From: Natronosalvus caseinilyticus
GTDB lineage: Archaea > Halobacteriota > Halobacteria > Halobacteriales > Natrialbaceae
DNA: 64,000 nt
Assembly (NCBI RefSeq): GCF_017357105.1
Contig: NZ_CP071596.1
Coordinates: forward strand, 1,922,001 to 1,986,000
Reading direction: 5' to 3'
Shown here: in pieces, positions 33,983-42,320 of the stretch
Layout: each line of letters opens with the position of its first letter
Position numbering within the stretch: the stretch's first letter is position 1
Program-made: the position numbers and the translations under genes
Notes under the pieces: model-generated
The model's input: only the letters and a program-made list of their open reading frames with translations
The model's database searches: none
Told to the model about the DNA's origin: nothing

Positions 33983-35665
33983 TCAGTCGTCGTCGTACTC
34001 CTCACACAGCGTGTCGGTGTCGGCGTCGGCCTCGTCGATCTTCTTGTTGTTGAAGTAGAGGTTGACCATCGCCTTCCCCTTCTTGTCGAGGTCGACCCAG
34101 AAGTAGTGGGTCTCGCCGACATCGAGTTTGATCGTGTCGGCCTCTTTGGTGTAGGCGCTCTTCCAGGTCACCCGGACCTTGTAGTCGTAGCAGTTGTGGA
34201 TGGCGAACCTGGCCTTCCCCGGCTTCTTGCCCTTCCCGGGCCGGTAGCACAGCCCCTCGAGGTCGATGGCCTCTTTGGGGTTCTCGGGGCCACAGACCTT
34301 CTCGGCGACCTCGTCGGTGTCGAGTTCCTCGCCGAGGTACGAGAGGGTCACGTCGTCGTCATCGTCGTCGACGTCGACCCAGAAATCCAGCGAGTCCATC
34401 GCGGGGACGTAGCCGGAGCCGTCGTACTCGCAGTCGTCGTCATCGTCATCGTCGTCGATCGACCAGGACACGGGCACCGTCTGCTGGTTGTAGTTGAACA
34501 CGCGGAACCGTGCGCGACCGTTCTCGTGGCAGACCGCCCGGAACCGGATCTTGTGCGGGTTCGGCGTGCAGCGTTCGTCGGTGTTGGCGTCGGCCTCGTC
34601 GACCTGCTCGTCGTCGTAGAGCAGTTTGACGTGTGCCTTCCCCTTCTTGTCGAGGTCGGCCCAGAAGCACCGCGTGCCGCGTGCGGGAATCGTCAGGAGG
34701 CCCGACTGATGCATGTAGGTGCTGCGCCAGACGACCTCGACGTCCTCGTAGAACTCGTTGTGGACGCAGAACTTCGCCATCCCGGGGAAGTGATCACCCT
34801 TCTTCTTTTTCTTCCCTTTCGAGCCGTCGTCGACCTCGCCGATCGTGAACGCGCTCACCCACGACTCCTCGTCGTTCAGCGTGAACCGCGCGGTGTAGAC
34901 GCCCGCTTCGGCGGGGTTTTTGACGTCGTCGAGGCAGACCCGGATCTCGTCGCCCTCCTCGAGGTCGTAGCTACCGCCGAAGGTGAGCGTGAGCGTCTGG
35001 CCGTCGTTGCTGCCGTCGACCTCGTCCAGATCGTCGGTCACGTCGTCGCCGTTCAGTTCGACCGTCACGTCCTCGTCGCCGACGTCCGAAATGTCGACGC
35101 CGCTTCCACAGAAGTCGGCCTCGATCTCGTTCAGCGAGTTCCCGTCGGCGTCGTCACCCACCGTGAACGTGAAGCAGTACGTCGCCTCGTCGCAGGTCCC
35201 GTCGGGATCGACCGTGACGTCGTTCTCGCCGTTGTAGACGCGCTCGTCGATGTAACACGCGGGCTCGAGGTCGATCGCTTCTTTGGGGTCTTCGGGCGCA
35301 CACACCTTCTGGTCGTTGGCGTGCTTGACGTCGATCTGTTCGCCGTCGTAGAAGAGCCTGACCGTGGCGTCACCGTGGTCGGCGTCGACCCAGAAGTACG
35401 CCGAGTCCTTGCCGGACACTTTGAGCGATCCGGACTGGTCGGTCCCGTAGACGTCCCAGGTGACTTTCACCGTCTTCTTGTTGTGATTGTCGACGCGGAA
35501 CTTCGATCGGTCTTCCTCGTAGCAACTGGCCACGAGCCTGATGTTGTCGGCCATCCCTTCGCCCGCGCTCACGCTGGTGGCGAAACCGGTGCCACCGAGG
35601 AGCGCGCCGGAGGCGGCGATTCGTTTGAGGCTGTCCCGTCTCGTGATGGATCGTTCGTCTGTCAT
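33983..35665 (-). CDS. Tat-exported acidic protein with four related domains
   Basis: 560 residues. N-terminal Tat signal (ITRRDSLKRIAAS ... cleavage near VSA, residue 34). Four copies of a roughly 75-residue unit: about 42-122, 296-366, 374-458 and 485-554. Each has a NH/NY-type strand (RFRVFNYNQQTVPVSW or KFRVDNHNKKTVKVTW), a FWVD/FWAD turn, a LxYDxE-like strand and an ending Cys. The linker after units 1 and 3 repeats CxPExPKEAIDLE. Residues 140-280 form a separate beta-rich domain before a KGKKKKK linker. Likely secreted adhesin or surface-coat component; no known family recognised. Confidence 0.7.
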   Translation of the reverse strand: MTDERSITRRDSLKRIAASGALLGGTGFATSVSAGEGMADNIRLVASCYEEDRSKFRVDNHNKKTVKVTWDVYGTDQSGSLKVSGKDSAYFWVDADHGDATVRLFYDGEQIDVKHANDQKVCAPEDPKEAIDLEPACYIDERVYNGENDVTVDPDGTCDEATYCFTFTVGDDADGNSLNEIEADFCGSGVDISDVGDEDVTVELNGDDVTDDLDEVDGSNDGQTLTLTFGGSYDLEEGDEIRVCLDDVKNPAEAGVYTARFTLNDEESWVSAFTIGEVDDGSKGKKKKKGDHFPGMAKFCVHNEFYEDVEVVWRSTYMHQSGLLTIPARGTRCFWADLDKKGKAHVKLLYDDEQVDEADANTDERCTPNPHKIRFRAVCHENGRARFRVFNYNQQTVPVSWSIDDDDDDDDCEYDGSGYVPAMDSLDFWVDVDDDDDDVTLSYLGEELDTDEVAEKVCGPENPKEAIDLEGLCYRPGKGKKPGKARFAIHNCYDYKVRVTWKSAYTKEADTIKLDVGETHYFWVDLDKKGKAMVNLYFNNKKIDEADADTDTLCEEYDDD

Positions 35666-36124
35666 CGTAGTCTCCCGGGGGATCGCCCCCAGAGTGAGTA
35701 CACCTCCACGAGATGGACAGTTTGTAATCGATGAACTACCGGTTTTCACGAGCATCCTTCGGCGTGAATCGTCTCGCACGCGAGAATAACCCCGCCGTTG
35801 ACCGAACGAGGGCGTGAGAATCGCTCGAGTAATCGGTCCCAAACTCGATTCATCACTAATTAGACGAGTGACAGGATCCGTATCCGGCCAGCCGGCCCGT
35901 CGATTCGTTCCCCGAGTAGCAACTCCCTTCGCCTGAAACCGACCGCTGTTCGAAGGAGTAGGAGGCGATTAGAAGGCTCGAGAACGCCCCGTGTGGGACC
36001 GTCGCCTCTCCCCGATGTGCTCGCGAGCGTCAGGGTAGTGACGGTGGGAACGAACCGAAACTCGGTGCAATGGTTGGCGAGCTAATTGGTAGACGCGGGC
36101 GCGGCTCGTCGCCGGATCACCTGC
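35666..36124. other. Gene-free stretch between the repeat protein and a Nif3-like gene
   Basis: 459 nt. Holds the promoter of the minus-strand repeat protein (AT-rich part 35670-35880). I see no ORF with native codon use and no RNA gene. A small ORF at 36070-36294 overlaps the Nif3-like gene on the other strand and is rejected. Confidence 0.4.
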
Positions 36125-36892
36125 TCACAGCCCCGTCGGCGCCTCGAGGAACGTCATCTCGAGGCCCCACTCCTCGGCCAGCCCTTGCAGTGAGCGCACG
36201 CCGAACGTCTCGGTGGCGTAGTGCCCTGCCAGGACGACGTGTATCCCTGCCTCCTTCGCCTCGTGGTAGACCTGCTGTTTCCCTTCGCCGGTGACGAGCG
36301 CGTCGGCGCCAGCGTCGACGGCCTCTTCGAGCCAGTCGACCCCGGAACCGGTGACGATGGCGACGTTCTCGATCTCGTCGGGCCCGAACTCGAGGAGTTG
36401 TACCGACTGGCCGCCAGTGTCGAGCGTGGACTCGAGTGTCTCCTGGAGTTCTGCTGGCGCGTACGATTCGGCCGCCCGACCCTGCTGGCCGATGTACTCG
36501 GGCCCATACTCGCCGAACGGCCGGCGCTCCTCGAGGTCGAGCACGTCGGCCACGCCGGCGGCGTTGCCCAGTTCCTGGTGGCCGTCGAGCGGCAGGTGGG
36601 AGACGTAGAGCGCCAGGTCACGTTCGATCAGGGGCTCGAGGCGGTCGTAGGTCCGTCCGGTGACGCGCTCGAACCCGCCCCAGGAGAGGCCGTGGTGAGT
36701 GACGAGTACGTCTGCACCCGCCTCCGCGGCGGCGTCGATCGTCTCTCGAGCAGTGTCGACGGCGAAGGCGACGTGCTCGACCGTCTGTTCGTCGGGGCCA
36801 ACCTGGAGGCCGTTCGCGCTGGCGTCGAGGTCGGCGAAGTCCTCGGTTCTGAGTTCCTCGTCGAAGCGGTCGACGAGCGTGGTGAGATCCAT
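36125..36892 (-). CDS. Nif3-like dinuclear metal-centre protein
   Basis: 255 residues. Nif3/YbgI family: the metal ligands are in VLVTHHGLSWGG, YVSHLPLDGHQE, and the C-terminal LAGHYATET, with the conserved GxGVDWLEEAVDAGADALVTGEGKQQ region between. Family members hold a dinuclear metal centre and are hydrolase-like, but their substrate is not settled. Single gene on the minus strand; no operon partner evident. Confidence 0.88.
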   Translation of the reverse strand: MDLTTLVDRFDEELRTEDFADLDASANGLQVGPDEQTVEHVAFAVDTARETIDAAAEAGADVLVTHHGLSWGGFERVTGRTYDRLEPLIERDLALYVSHLPLDGHQELGNAAGVADVLDLEERRPFGEYGPEYIGQQGRAAESYAPAELQETLESTLDTGGQSVQLLEFGPDEIENVAIVTGSGVDWLEEAVDAGADALVTGEGKQQVYHEAKEAGIHVVLAGHYATETFGVRSLQGLAEEWGLEMTFLEAPTGL

Positions 36893-36992
36893 ACTCGAGG
36901 GTTCGTCGGGAGGGGTGTTGAGTCGGACGGTTCGGACTCGTCGTCAAATGACGCTCGACGCATCTGCTGATAGCGGGAGGAAATGACGATAG

Positions 36993-37253
36993 TCAGAGGA
37001 CCAATACGATCAGTGTGACGAGTGTCGCGAGAACGAGTATTCCCACACCGATTCGCAACGGTGTGAAAGCGCTTTCCTCGTTCGCAGGTTGAACCGTCGT
37101 CTCACGAAACTCCGGCCCGAGGGTGTGAACCTGGTCCAGGTTCGGGCAGTTGTGGTTCTCGGGAAGACGGTGTTCGCTACAGTAGTATTCGCCACAGTAG
37201 TTGCAATCGTTCGGAAGATCCAGTGATTCGTGGCACACGTGGCAGCGAGTCAT
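36993..37253 (-). CDS. AN1-type zinc finger membrane protein
   Basis: 86 residues from ATG 37253. AN1-like zinc finger: CHVCHESLDLPNDCNYCGEYYCSEHRLPENHNCPNL with Cys and His in the expected order. The C-terminal 22 residues (LRIGVGILVLATLVTLIVLVL) form one membrane helix. AN1 fingers bind ubiquitin-like or stress proteins in eukaryotes; the haloarchaeal role is not known. ATG 37334 upstream would add a poorly conserved tail and is rejected. Confidence 0.82.
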   Translation of the reverse strand: MTRCHVCHESLDLPNDCNYCGEYYCSEHRLPENHNCPNLDQVHTLGPEFRETTVQPANEESAFTPLRIGVGILVLATLVTLIVLVL

Positions 37254-37349
37254 CTGTACTAGCGCTAGCTCTCGATTAGGACGTGATAACGTTTCCCACG
37301 TTCGAGTTACTGGATAGGAGTTCGATTTAGCCATCGCCGTGGCCCGAGC

Positions 37350-38147
37350 CTACCGGTACTGATTCAACCGCGCTTTCAGCCGCTTCGCCGCCTGTCCAGC
37401 CACGTCCGCGAACTTCTCGCCAGCGTCCTCGCCCGCGAAGATAATCCCGCGCGAGGAGTTCACGAGGCCGACCCCGTTCGCCAGGCCGAACTCGACGGCC
37501 GCCTCGGCGTCACCGCCCTGGGCGCCCACGCCCGGCACCAGGAACGGCAGGTCGGGCACCTGCTCGCGGAGGTCCTCGAGTTCCTCGGGCTTCGTCGCGC
37601 CCACGACCAGCCCCACGTTGTCGTTCTCGTTCCAGAGATCCGCGAGGGCCGCGACGCGTTCGTACAGTGGTTCGCCCGTCTCGAGTTCGAGGTCCTGCAG
37701 GTCGGCCCCGCCGGGGTTAGACGTGCGACAGAGGACGAAGACGCCCGCCTCCTCGTTCGCCAGGAACGGCTGGAGGGAGTCCCGGCCCATGTAGGGATTG
37801 ACGGTGATGGCATCCACTTTCTCGAGCATTTGTGCATATTGTCGCGTCGTGTTCCCAATGTCTGCCCGCTTAGCGTCGAGCAGGACAGGAACGCCCTTCC
37901 CGTGGGCGTAGGCGATGGTCTCCTCGAGCGCCCGCCAACCGTCGGGGTCCTCGTAGAACGCGGCGTTGGGTTTGAACACGGCCGCGTGTTCGTGGGTGGT
38001 GTCGATGATTCGACGGTTGAACGCCCACCGCGGGAGGTCGTAATCTTGCAGGTGGTCGGGAATGCGCTTCGGATCCGGGTCGAGCCCGACGCTGACGACG
38101 CTGTCGACCGTCACGATGCGGTCGTGCAACCGATCGAAGAAGTTCAT
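37350..38147 (-). CDS. pyrF: Orotidine 5'-phosphate decarboxylase
   Basis: 265 residues. Family 2 OMP decarboxylase (long form): VSVGLDPDPKRIPDHL, catalytic Lys-Asp array in VLLDAKRADIGNTTRQYAQ, TVNPYMGRDSLQPFL, FVLCRTSNPGGADLQ and LVPGVGAQGGDAEAAV with SSRGIIFAGE at the end. Last step of UMP synthesis. Adjacent to the gene-poor accessory stretch that begins immediately upstream. Confidence 0.93.
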   Translation of the reverse strand: MNFFDRLHDRIVTVDSVVSVGLDPDPKRIPDHLQDYDLPRWAFNRRIIDTTHEHAAVFKPNAAFYEDPDGWRALEETIAYAHGKGVPVLLDAKRADIGNTTRQYAQMLEKVDAITVNPYMGRDSLQPFLANEEAGVFVLCRTSNPGGADLQDLELETGEPLYERVAALADLWNENDNVGLVVGATKPEELEDLREQVPDLPFLVPGVGAQGGDAEAAVEFGLANGVGLVNSSRGIIFAGEDAGEKFADVAGQAAKRLKARLNQYR

Positions 38148-38713
38148 GGCCTCGAGTGCTCGAGGCAGGGACGAAAACGTTGCTATTGTGGACACGTCCG
38201 GACGGAGTGATGATCACTGGTTCGAACGATCGGTCGGGGTGGAATGGGATTCGATACCTGAGACGATCACTTTGCCCCCTGGGTTGCGCCTCGAGAAGGG
38301 AATCTGGCGCTCATCTCCAGCTACAGGTAGTATCCAGCATAGACTCGGATGCGTTCGAACGCGCCAAAATAAACGCTCGAGCGGCGCTCGCCGCGGAGAG
38401 CGCGGACAGTCGTCACCACGCGCGTAACGCGTGGCGCTCTCGAGCCGCTACTGCCTCGTCGTGGATCGTACGACGATGATCGTTCCAGGACACGTACTTC
38501 GCGACCGGCGTCGCCCCGACTGGGACGGTTGGTCGGTGCTGTGCATTTGGATGCTTCATAGCATAGATACCTATGTCACGTGTGAACATACGACGGTCGT
38601 CGGCCGCCCGTTGACACAATCGTTCGCTGGCACGAACGAGAATTCGTTCGCGGATCGGCTCTCGCTGGATCCTCCTAGCCCTGTTAAAATCCTCAAACGT
38701 TGATAGGAATAGG

Positions 38714-38750
38714 GTGCTGAATACAGAGGGTGGGAGAATGGATGCAGCAC
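38714..38750. repeat. TGCTGAATACAGAGG-family short element, copy 1
   Basis: GTGCTGAATACAGAGG begins the element and CAGCAC closes it, giving a 6-bp inverted pair GTGCTG/CAGCAC around a 25-nt core. The 15-nt GTGCTGAATACAGAG is the exact reverse complement of 42744-42758. Other relatives lie at 39681-39708, 40037-40068 and 41698-41730. Confidence 0.5.
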
Positions 38751-39059
38751 ATTGATCTCGTTTATTTCAATCATATTGAAGGGAACCAACCGGTACATAT
38801 GGGTACGAACTGAACATGCTCCTTAACGAATAGAGGAATTCACAGGGGTAAGCGCTTCTATGATCGTATTGGCCAGACTACCTTGATGATCATAACCACG
38901 ACAACTGTCCGGAAGATATGTGTAGAGTGACCTATGAACGAATCTAGGAAGAGATCATGGAGTAGGCAGTTATCGCTCGAGATGGCTTCCAGAACAGAGA
39001 TAGGCAGGAACAGAGAAAGAGAGTGACCGAAAAAGAGGGAGAAATTACGCTCTCAAAAG

Positions 39060-39621
39060 TTCATAATCGGTTTCTCGCTTGCATTTTCCGGGTTAGCGCT
39101 CACCAGGAAGAGAAGCGTTACGTAGAGAGCCTCAAGCCAGTTTCGCGAAATTGGATTCGTCGGTTTAGAGCCTTCTCTGCAGGGATCTCACTCACCCACT
39201 CGAGGCGAACGGGTGGCCGTCCAGTACACGATTCAAAATTTCATAATCGGTTCCCTGCTATCGGTTTTGAGGTGCTAGACAGCACTGGAATCACCGATGG
39301 GACTGAGACACTTTTCGAGAAGGAAAACACACCATAGAGCGTGTCTCGAACCGGTTATGCACGTTTGACGCTTCGAGCCCTGCATCTGCTCAGCGAGTAC
39401 CGATCACCAAATGGACCTCGCTCGCCCATCAGCCCCGGCAATCACCAACCATACGCGAACGCTCCTTAATTGCCTCGAGGGGGCTCTTACTCGACGATTA
39501 GGTCATAAGTTATACGCTCGAGGGAGATCCTCATCGTGAAATCTTTCCTAGACTAACTTCATAATCGGCCCTCGAAACAGAGACCATACCTACTCTTCCG
39601 GACGTAAAACCCGATTATGAA
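39060..39621. repeat. Cluster of TTCATAATCGG boxes
   Basis: Direct copies at 39060-39070, 39240-39250 and 39558-39568; reverse-complement CCGATTATGAA at 39611-39621. The first two are flanked by AAAA(A/G)T before and TT(T)C after and are exactly 180 nt apart. A weaker relative (CCGGTTATGCA) lies near 39352. All are outside genes. Confidence 0.5.
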
Positions 39622-39680
39622 CCATCTGAAAGGTGATTAGTACGTTTTGTTGTAACCTCCAGTAGATTCCATGAATTCTC

Positions 39681-39707
39681 TGCTGAATATAGAGGAGGAG
39701 TTCAGCA
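39681..39707. repeat. TGCTGAA/TTCAGCA inverted repeat
   Basis: TGCTGAA (39681-39687) and TTCAGCA (39701-39707) form a perfect 7-bp inverted repeat around TATAGAGGAGGAG. Member of the same family as the elements at 38714, 40037 and 41698. A hairpin of this type could be a transposon end or a transcription terminator for something now lost. Confidence 0.5.
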
Positions 39708-39713
39708 CACGGA

Positions 39714-39911
39714 TTAGTTGCCAGGAACTCGCTCAATTCCGTCGTAACGGTCGTGCATCAATACGCGCCCGTGTCCCAGTGTCGATGCCTTCTTTTCGAG
39801 TTGGTGGACAAGTTCCTCACTCGGCTGTCCGTATACGTCGACGACCTCGAGGTCGATGAATTCGCCGATCGGAGAGAACTCGGGGCCCGCGACCTCCATG
39901 TGATATGCCAC
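39714..39911 (-). CDS. Small hypothetical protein in the accessory stretch
   Basis: 65 residues: MAYHMEVAGPEFSPIGEFID, then VVDVYGQPSEELVHQLEKK and MHDRYDGIERVPGN. Codon use resembles real haloarchaeal genes more than its surroundings. A TATA-like GATATATCTC lies about 45 nt upstream on the minus strand. The 3' end reaches almost to the short inverted repeat at 39681-39707. No family recognised; it may be a remnant of a longer gene. Confidence 0.4.
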   Translation of the reverse strand: MAYHMEVAGPEFSPIGEFIDLEVVDVYGQPSEELVHQLEKKASTLGHGRVLMHDRYDGIERVPGN

Positions 39912-40036
39912 TGACGCCGAATCAACGTGCGTATGTACGACGTTCTTTCGAGATATATCCTAACTGAAATAAAAGTTGTAGGATAGAATGTCAGGTTCGT
40001 TGGCGTTAACGAACTCCCGGGGAGCTGTCAGTAGAG

Positions 40037-40068
40037 GCGTGCGAGATATAGAGGAAGAGTTCAGCACG
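40037..40068. repeat. Short element with GCGTGCGA and TTCAGCACG, copy
   Basis: Reads GCGTGCGAGATATAGAGG then TTCAGCACG. The same order (GGCGTGCGA, ATACAGAGG, TTCAGCACGA) is found at 41698-41730, and CTGTCAG precedes both. Conserved over about 45 nt with changes in the middle, so they are copies of one ancestral element. Confidence 0.5.
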
Positions 40069-40119
40069 ATAGTGTGGCGTATTTCCTCGGTCTGCTCAGT
40101 AGCCCACTTGTTTGTCAAC

Positions 40120-40302
40120 TCAGTCGTCACGGAAATCCGTAGTACTCGTCTTTTTGACGGCCTGAAATTCGATTGACCCGCATTGGCATCCGTTTCTCGC
40201 CCCGATCGGCTGCGCCGTTCCGTCAGGCCATTGCTTCGCTGCATAGGCAGCTCCACAATTGAGACATATAACGGCTGCTCGTTTGCTCTTTCCATTAGGC
40301 AT
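40120..40302 (-). CDS. Tiny zinc-ribbon protein
   Basis: 60 residues. CLNCGAAYAAKQWPDGTAQPIGARNGCQCGS: CxxC plus CxC-type ligands, with a basic N-terminus (MPNGKSKRAAVICLNCG). Starts at ATG 40302 with a GTATTA promoter-like element about 25 nt upstream on the minus strand. The clean Cys arrangement argues for a real gene. Function unknown; lies beside the HTH_10 regulator at 40369, same strand. Confidence 0.6.
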   Translation of the reverse strand: MPNGKSKRAAVICLNCGAAYAAKQWPDGTAQPIGARNGCQCGSIEFQAVKKTSTTDFRDD

Positions 40303-40368
40303 AACTATTCCTTCAACGAGTAATACCGTCAGCGCTTCTTTTGGGTATCCAACGGGTTTTTAAGTACC

Positions 40369-41028
40369 TTATCGATTCGACTCCATTGTTTCGGGGAGGG
40401 TACTCTCGAGGATGTGTTTCATCCCTCGACGGAGCCGAGACGCGATGGCCTGCTGAGAGATGCCGAGTTCGTCGCCGAGTTCTTCCATCGTCACTTCGCG
40501 CGGGGATTCGAAGTACCCACGCTCGTGGGCGAGTACCAGTGTGTCTTGTTGCTTGTCAGTGAGTGCGGCTTCGGTTTCGGTCTCAACCGGTGTCAGTGCG
40601 TGTAGTTCCGTCAGCGTGACCGGGATCTCTAACTCTCGACAGCGGGATTGAAAGGTTGCAAGATCGCTTCGACTGTCTCCGCGAATGTCGAACGTCCACC
40701 GACGGCTCGTGCCAGTTGCTTTGATGAGCGGAACGCCGATCTCAGTCAGCACGCTCAGCACGTCGTCGTATTCGAGTGACCACTCGACACGCAGGAGATA
40801 CTCGCCATCAACGGAATCGACGAGTTGGATGTCCCTCACGCCTGGATGGGCAGCAAACGCGTCCTCGATGTCCTCGACTTTCGTTCCTCGAACCCAGAAG
40901 TAGGGAATCACCACGTCCTGTGAAGGGATCAGTCGCTCCAGCTCGACCGTCACGTCCGGGAGTTGTGCGAAGACGGTGCCGAGGGGGAACTGATCGGATG
41001 GAACGGTATAGGTCGCCTCAGTCGCCAT
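40369..41028 (-). CDS. HTH_10 (bacterio-opsin activator type) transcription regulator
   Basis: 219 residues from ATG 41028 (MATEATYTVPSDQFPLGTVF). Closely related to the protein at 2816: shared FPLGTVF, VTVELERLIP, VIPYFWVRG, LVDSVD and C-terminal HTH LTDKQQDTLVLAHERGYFESPREVTMEELGDELGISQQAIASRLRRG (about residues 158-210). It sits in the gene-poor, lower-GC stretch near a DUF7344-like and a HalOD1 gene. The in-frame ATG 41067 is the alternative start. Confidence 0.85.
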   Translation of the reverse strand: MATEATYTVPSDQFPLGTVFAQLPDVTVELERLIPSQDVVIPYFWVRGTKVEDIEDAFAAHPGVRDIQLVDSVDGEYLLRVEWSLEYDDVLSVLTEIGVPLIKATGTSRRWTFDIRGDSRSDLATFQSRCRELEIPVTLTELHALTPVETETEAALTDKQQDTLVLAHERGYFESPREVTMEELGDELGISQQAIASRLRRGMKHILESTLPETMESNR

Positions 41029-41287
41029 GACTCGAACGATGTCACACTGATTGTAAAACTCTTCCATGGAACAATGTGGAGGGGACGAAGGACTCCGTCA
41101 ATCCGCTTTGGTCGCTCTCGCCGTGCTAGCGACGCGCCCTGAGTTCTGCACATACCAAATGAATCGCCTGGCTCCTTTCAAAAATGACATGGGCGACTCA
41201 GAGGGTGTATGCAGTACGGGCAGCCCATTTATTTCGCCGTTTCAGGAAGAGATCAATCACTACATACGAACGCTTACAGACCAACTC

Positions 41288-41494
41288 TCACGATAGCCGT
41301 ACACGGTCGATTTCAGCAATATTCGAATTCATAACGTATACTCTGATACAGTCCTCGCAAACGAATGCCCAATAGATCTTCCCACTCTCATATGTTACTT
41401 TAGTTACTTTCCCATCCTCACTTTGACAGTCGGTACATTCGATAGTTGCTTGAGGGGATAGAAACGGATACTCATGTTCTACAAAATAGTTCAT
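41288..41494 (-). CDS. Small Cys-rich hypothetical protein, AT-rich
   Basis: 68 residues: MNYFVEHEYPFLSPQATIEC, then CTDC, GKVTKVTYESGKIYWAFVCEDC. CxxC twice (TDC and EDC pairs) about 27 residues apart, so a zinc-ribbon-like fold is likely. Base composition is clearly lower in GC than the window average, which suggests recent arrival. No recognised family. Confidence 0.5.
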   Translation of the reverse strand: MNYFVEHEYPFLSPQATIECTDCQSEDGKVTKVTYESGKIYWAFVCEDCIRVYVMNSNIAEIDRVRLS

Positions 41495-41963
41495 GGTTTC
41501 ACTACAGGCTACAGTGACTTATCCTTGGTGTGATTATTTGGGTTACAAGACAGACTCTCTATTCTTCTGAACTGGTGTTACGTCTATTATCTGTACTGAG
41601 CGATCATCGTCTTCGCAGATCGAGCCAAATGTCGTGCATCATTCGCGCTCTGTATCTTGTAGAGACTCGACTAACTACCGAACTGCTGTCAGAAATGGCG
41701 TGCGAAATACAGAGGTGCCATTCAGCACGACGACTTCGTTTGTTTCACGCCGACACCTGAGAACCACCCACTCACTACACGTACGCACAAGCAGTAACCG
41801 GTATCTCACAGTAGGCAATTGGCTCACGACTCCAGCGAGGGACACGGAGAATCCTCGGCAATCCCCTCATTGGGTTGAAGACCTGAACTCAATACTATAT
41901 AAAGAAGTTGTATAACCAAAATGAAGTCTCACGTGGAGCGGTCTCTTCAGAGTTAAGTACACC
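41495..41963. other. Gene-poor stretch with repeat remnants and promoter of the next gene
   Basis: 469 nt with no credible gene. It contains CATTCGCGCTCTGTAT (41640-41655), repeated exactly at 42736-42751, and the GGCGTGCGA/ATACAGAGG/TTCAGCACGA element at 41698-41730. The last part (CTATATAAAG near 41892-41901) is a TATA box for the gene at 41964. The two frames here (41530, 41634) run through the repeats and are rejected. Confidence 0.5.
41698..41730. repeat. Short element with GCGTGCGA and TTCAGCACG, copy
   Basis: GGCGTGCGA (41698-41706), ATACAGAGG (41707-41715) and TTCAGCACGA (41721-41730), matching the copy at 40037-40068. Lies outside genes in the accessory stretch. Confidence 0.5.
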
Positions 41964-42320
41964 ATGTTCACGGAAACCGACTCCTCGCCGATGATTCCCA
42001 GGAGAGATACGCTCCTTCTCGCGCTCGCCAATCGGCACTGTCGTTTTGTCATCGAGTACTTCAAAGACGCGTCCGAAGACCACGCCACTGTCGATGACAT
42101 TGCAACCGCGTTTGCCCGACGTGACCACGCAGACGAGACGCAGGTTGCAATCCGGCTCCACCACGCTGCACTCCCCAAACTGGACGACGCTGGACTCGTT
42201 GACTACGACAGGCGGACCAAAATGGTCCGATATCACGGTCACTCGCAACTCGAACGGGTAGCGGAGCGCTTCTCCGAGTCCGGTTCTCCCAAATGCCATG
42301 GAGGAATGAGAAGTACATGA
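41964..42320 (+). CDS. DUF7344-like winged-helix protein
   Basis: 118 residues. Signature as in the gene at 1401: LLLALANRHCRFVIEYF, then AIRLHHAALPKLDDAGLVDYD (the LHHxxLPKL block), DNA-binding winged helix. Promoter TATA (CTATATAAAG) about 65 nt upstream. Its TGA overlaps the ATG of the HalOD1 gene (ATGA at 42317), so the two proteins are made together. Located near the HTH_10 gene at 40369. Confidence 0.75.
   Translation: MFTETDSSPMIPRRDTLLLALANRHCRFVIEYFKDASEDHATVDDIATAFARRDHADETQVAIRLHHAALPKLDDAGLVDYDRRTKMVRYHGHSQLERVAERFSESGSPKCHGGMRST

Larger units (their letters stand above)
38148..39713. other. Long gene-poor AT-enriched stretch with repeated short motifs
   Basis: 1.57 kb without a credible gene. 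Several small frames exist (38413-38619 minus, 38431-38703 plus, 39023-39337 plus) but none has motifs or native codon use. A 7-bp hairpin CCACGCG/CGCGTGG is at 38416-38434. TTCATAATCGG occurs at 39060, 39240 and 39558, with the inverted form at 39611. A TGCTGAATACAGAGG-type element is at 38714 and another at 39681. Interpreted as decayed mobile-element sequence. Confidence 0.6.

Noticed and set aside
33950-35734. 594-residue plus-strand frame opposite the secreted repeat protein
   Set aside because: The minus-strand product has a Tat signal and internal repeats; the plus-strand one is a hydrophobic shadow without motifs.
39023-39337. 104-residue frame in the accessory stretch
   Set aside because: Contains two copies of the TTCATAATCGG box translated as HNRF, so the frame follows the repeats rather than a gene.
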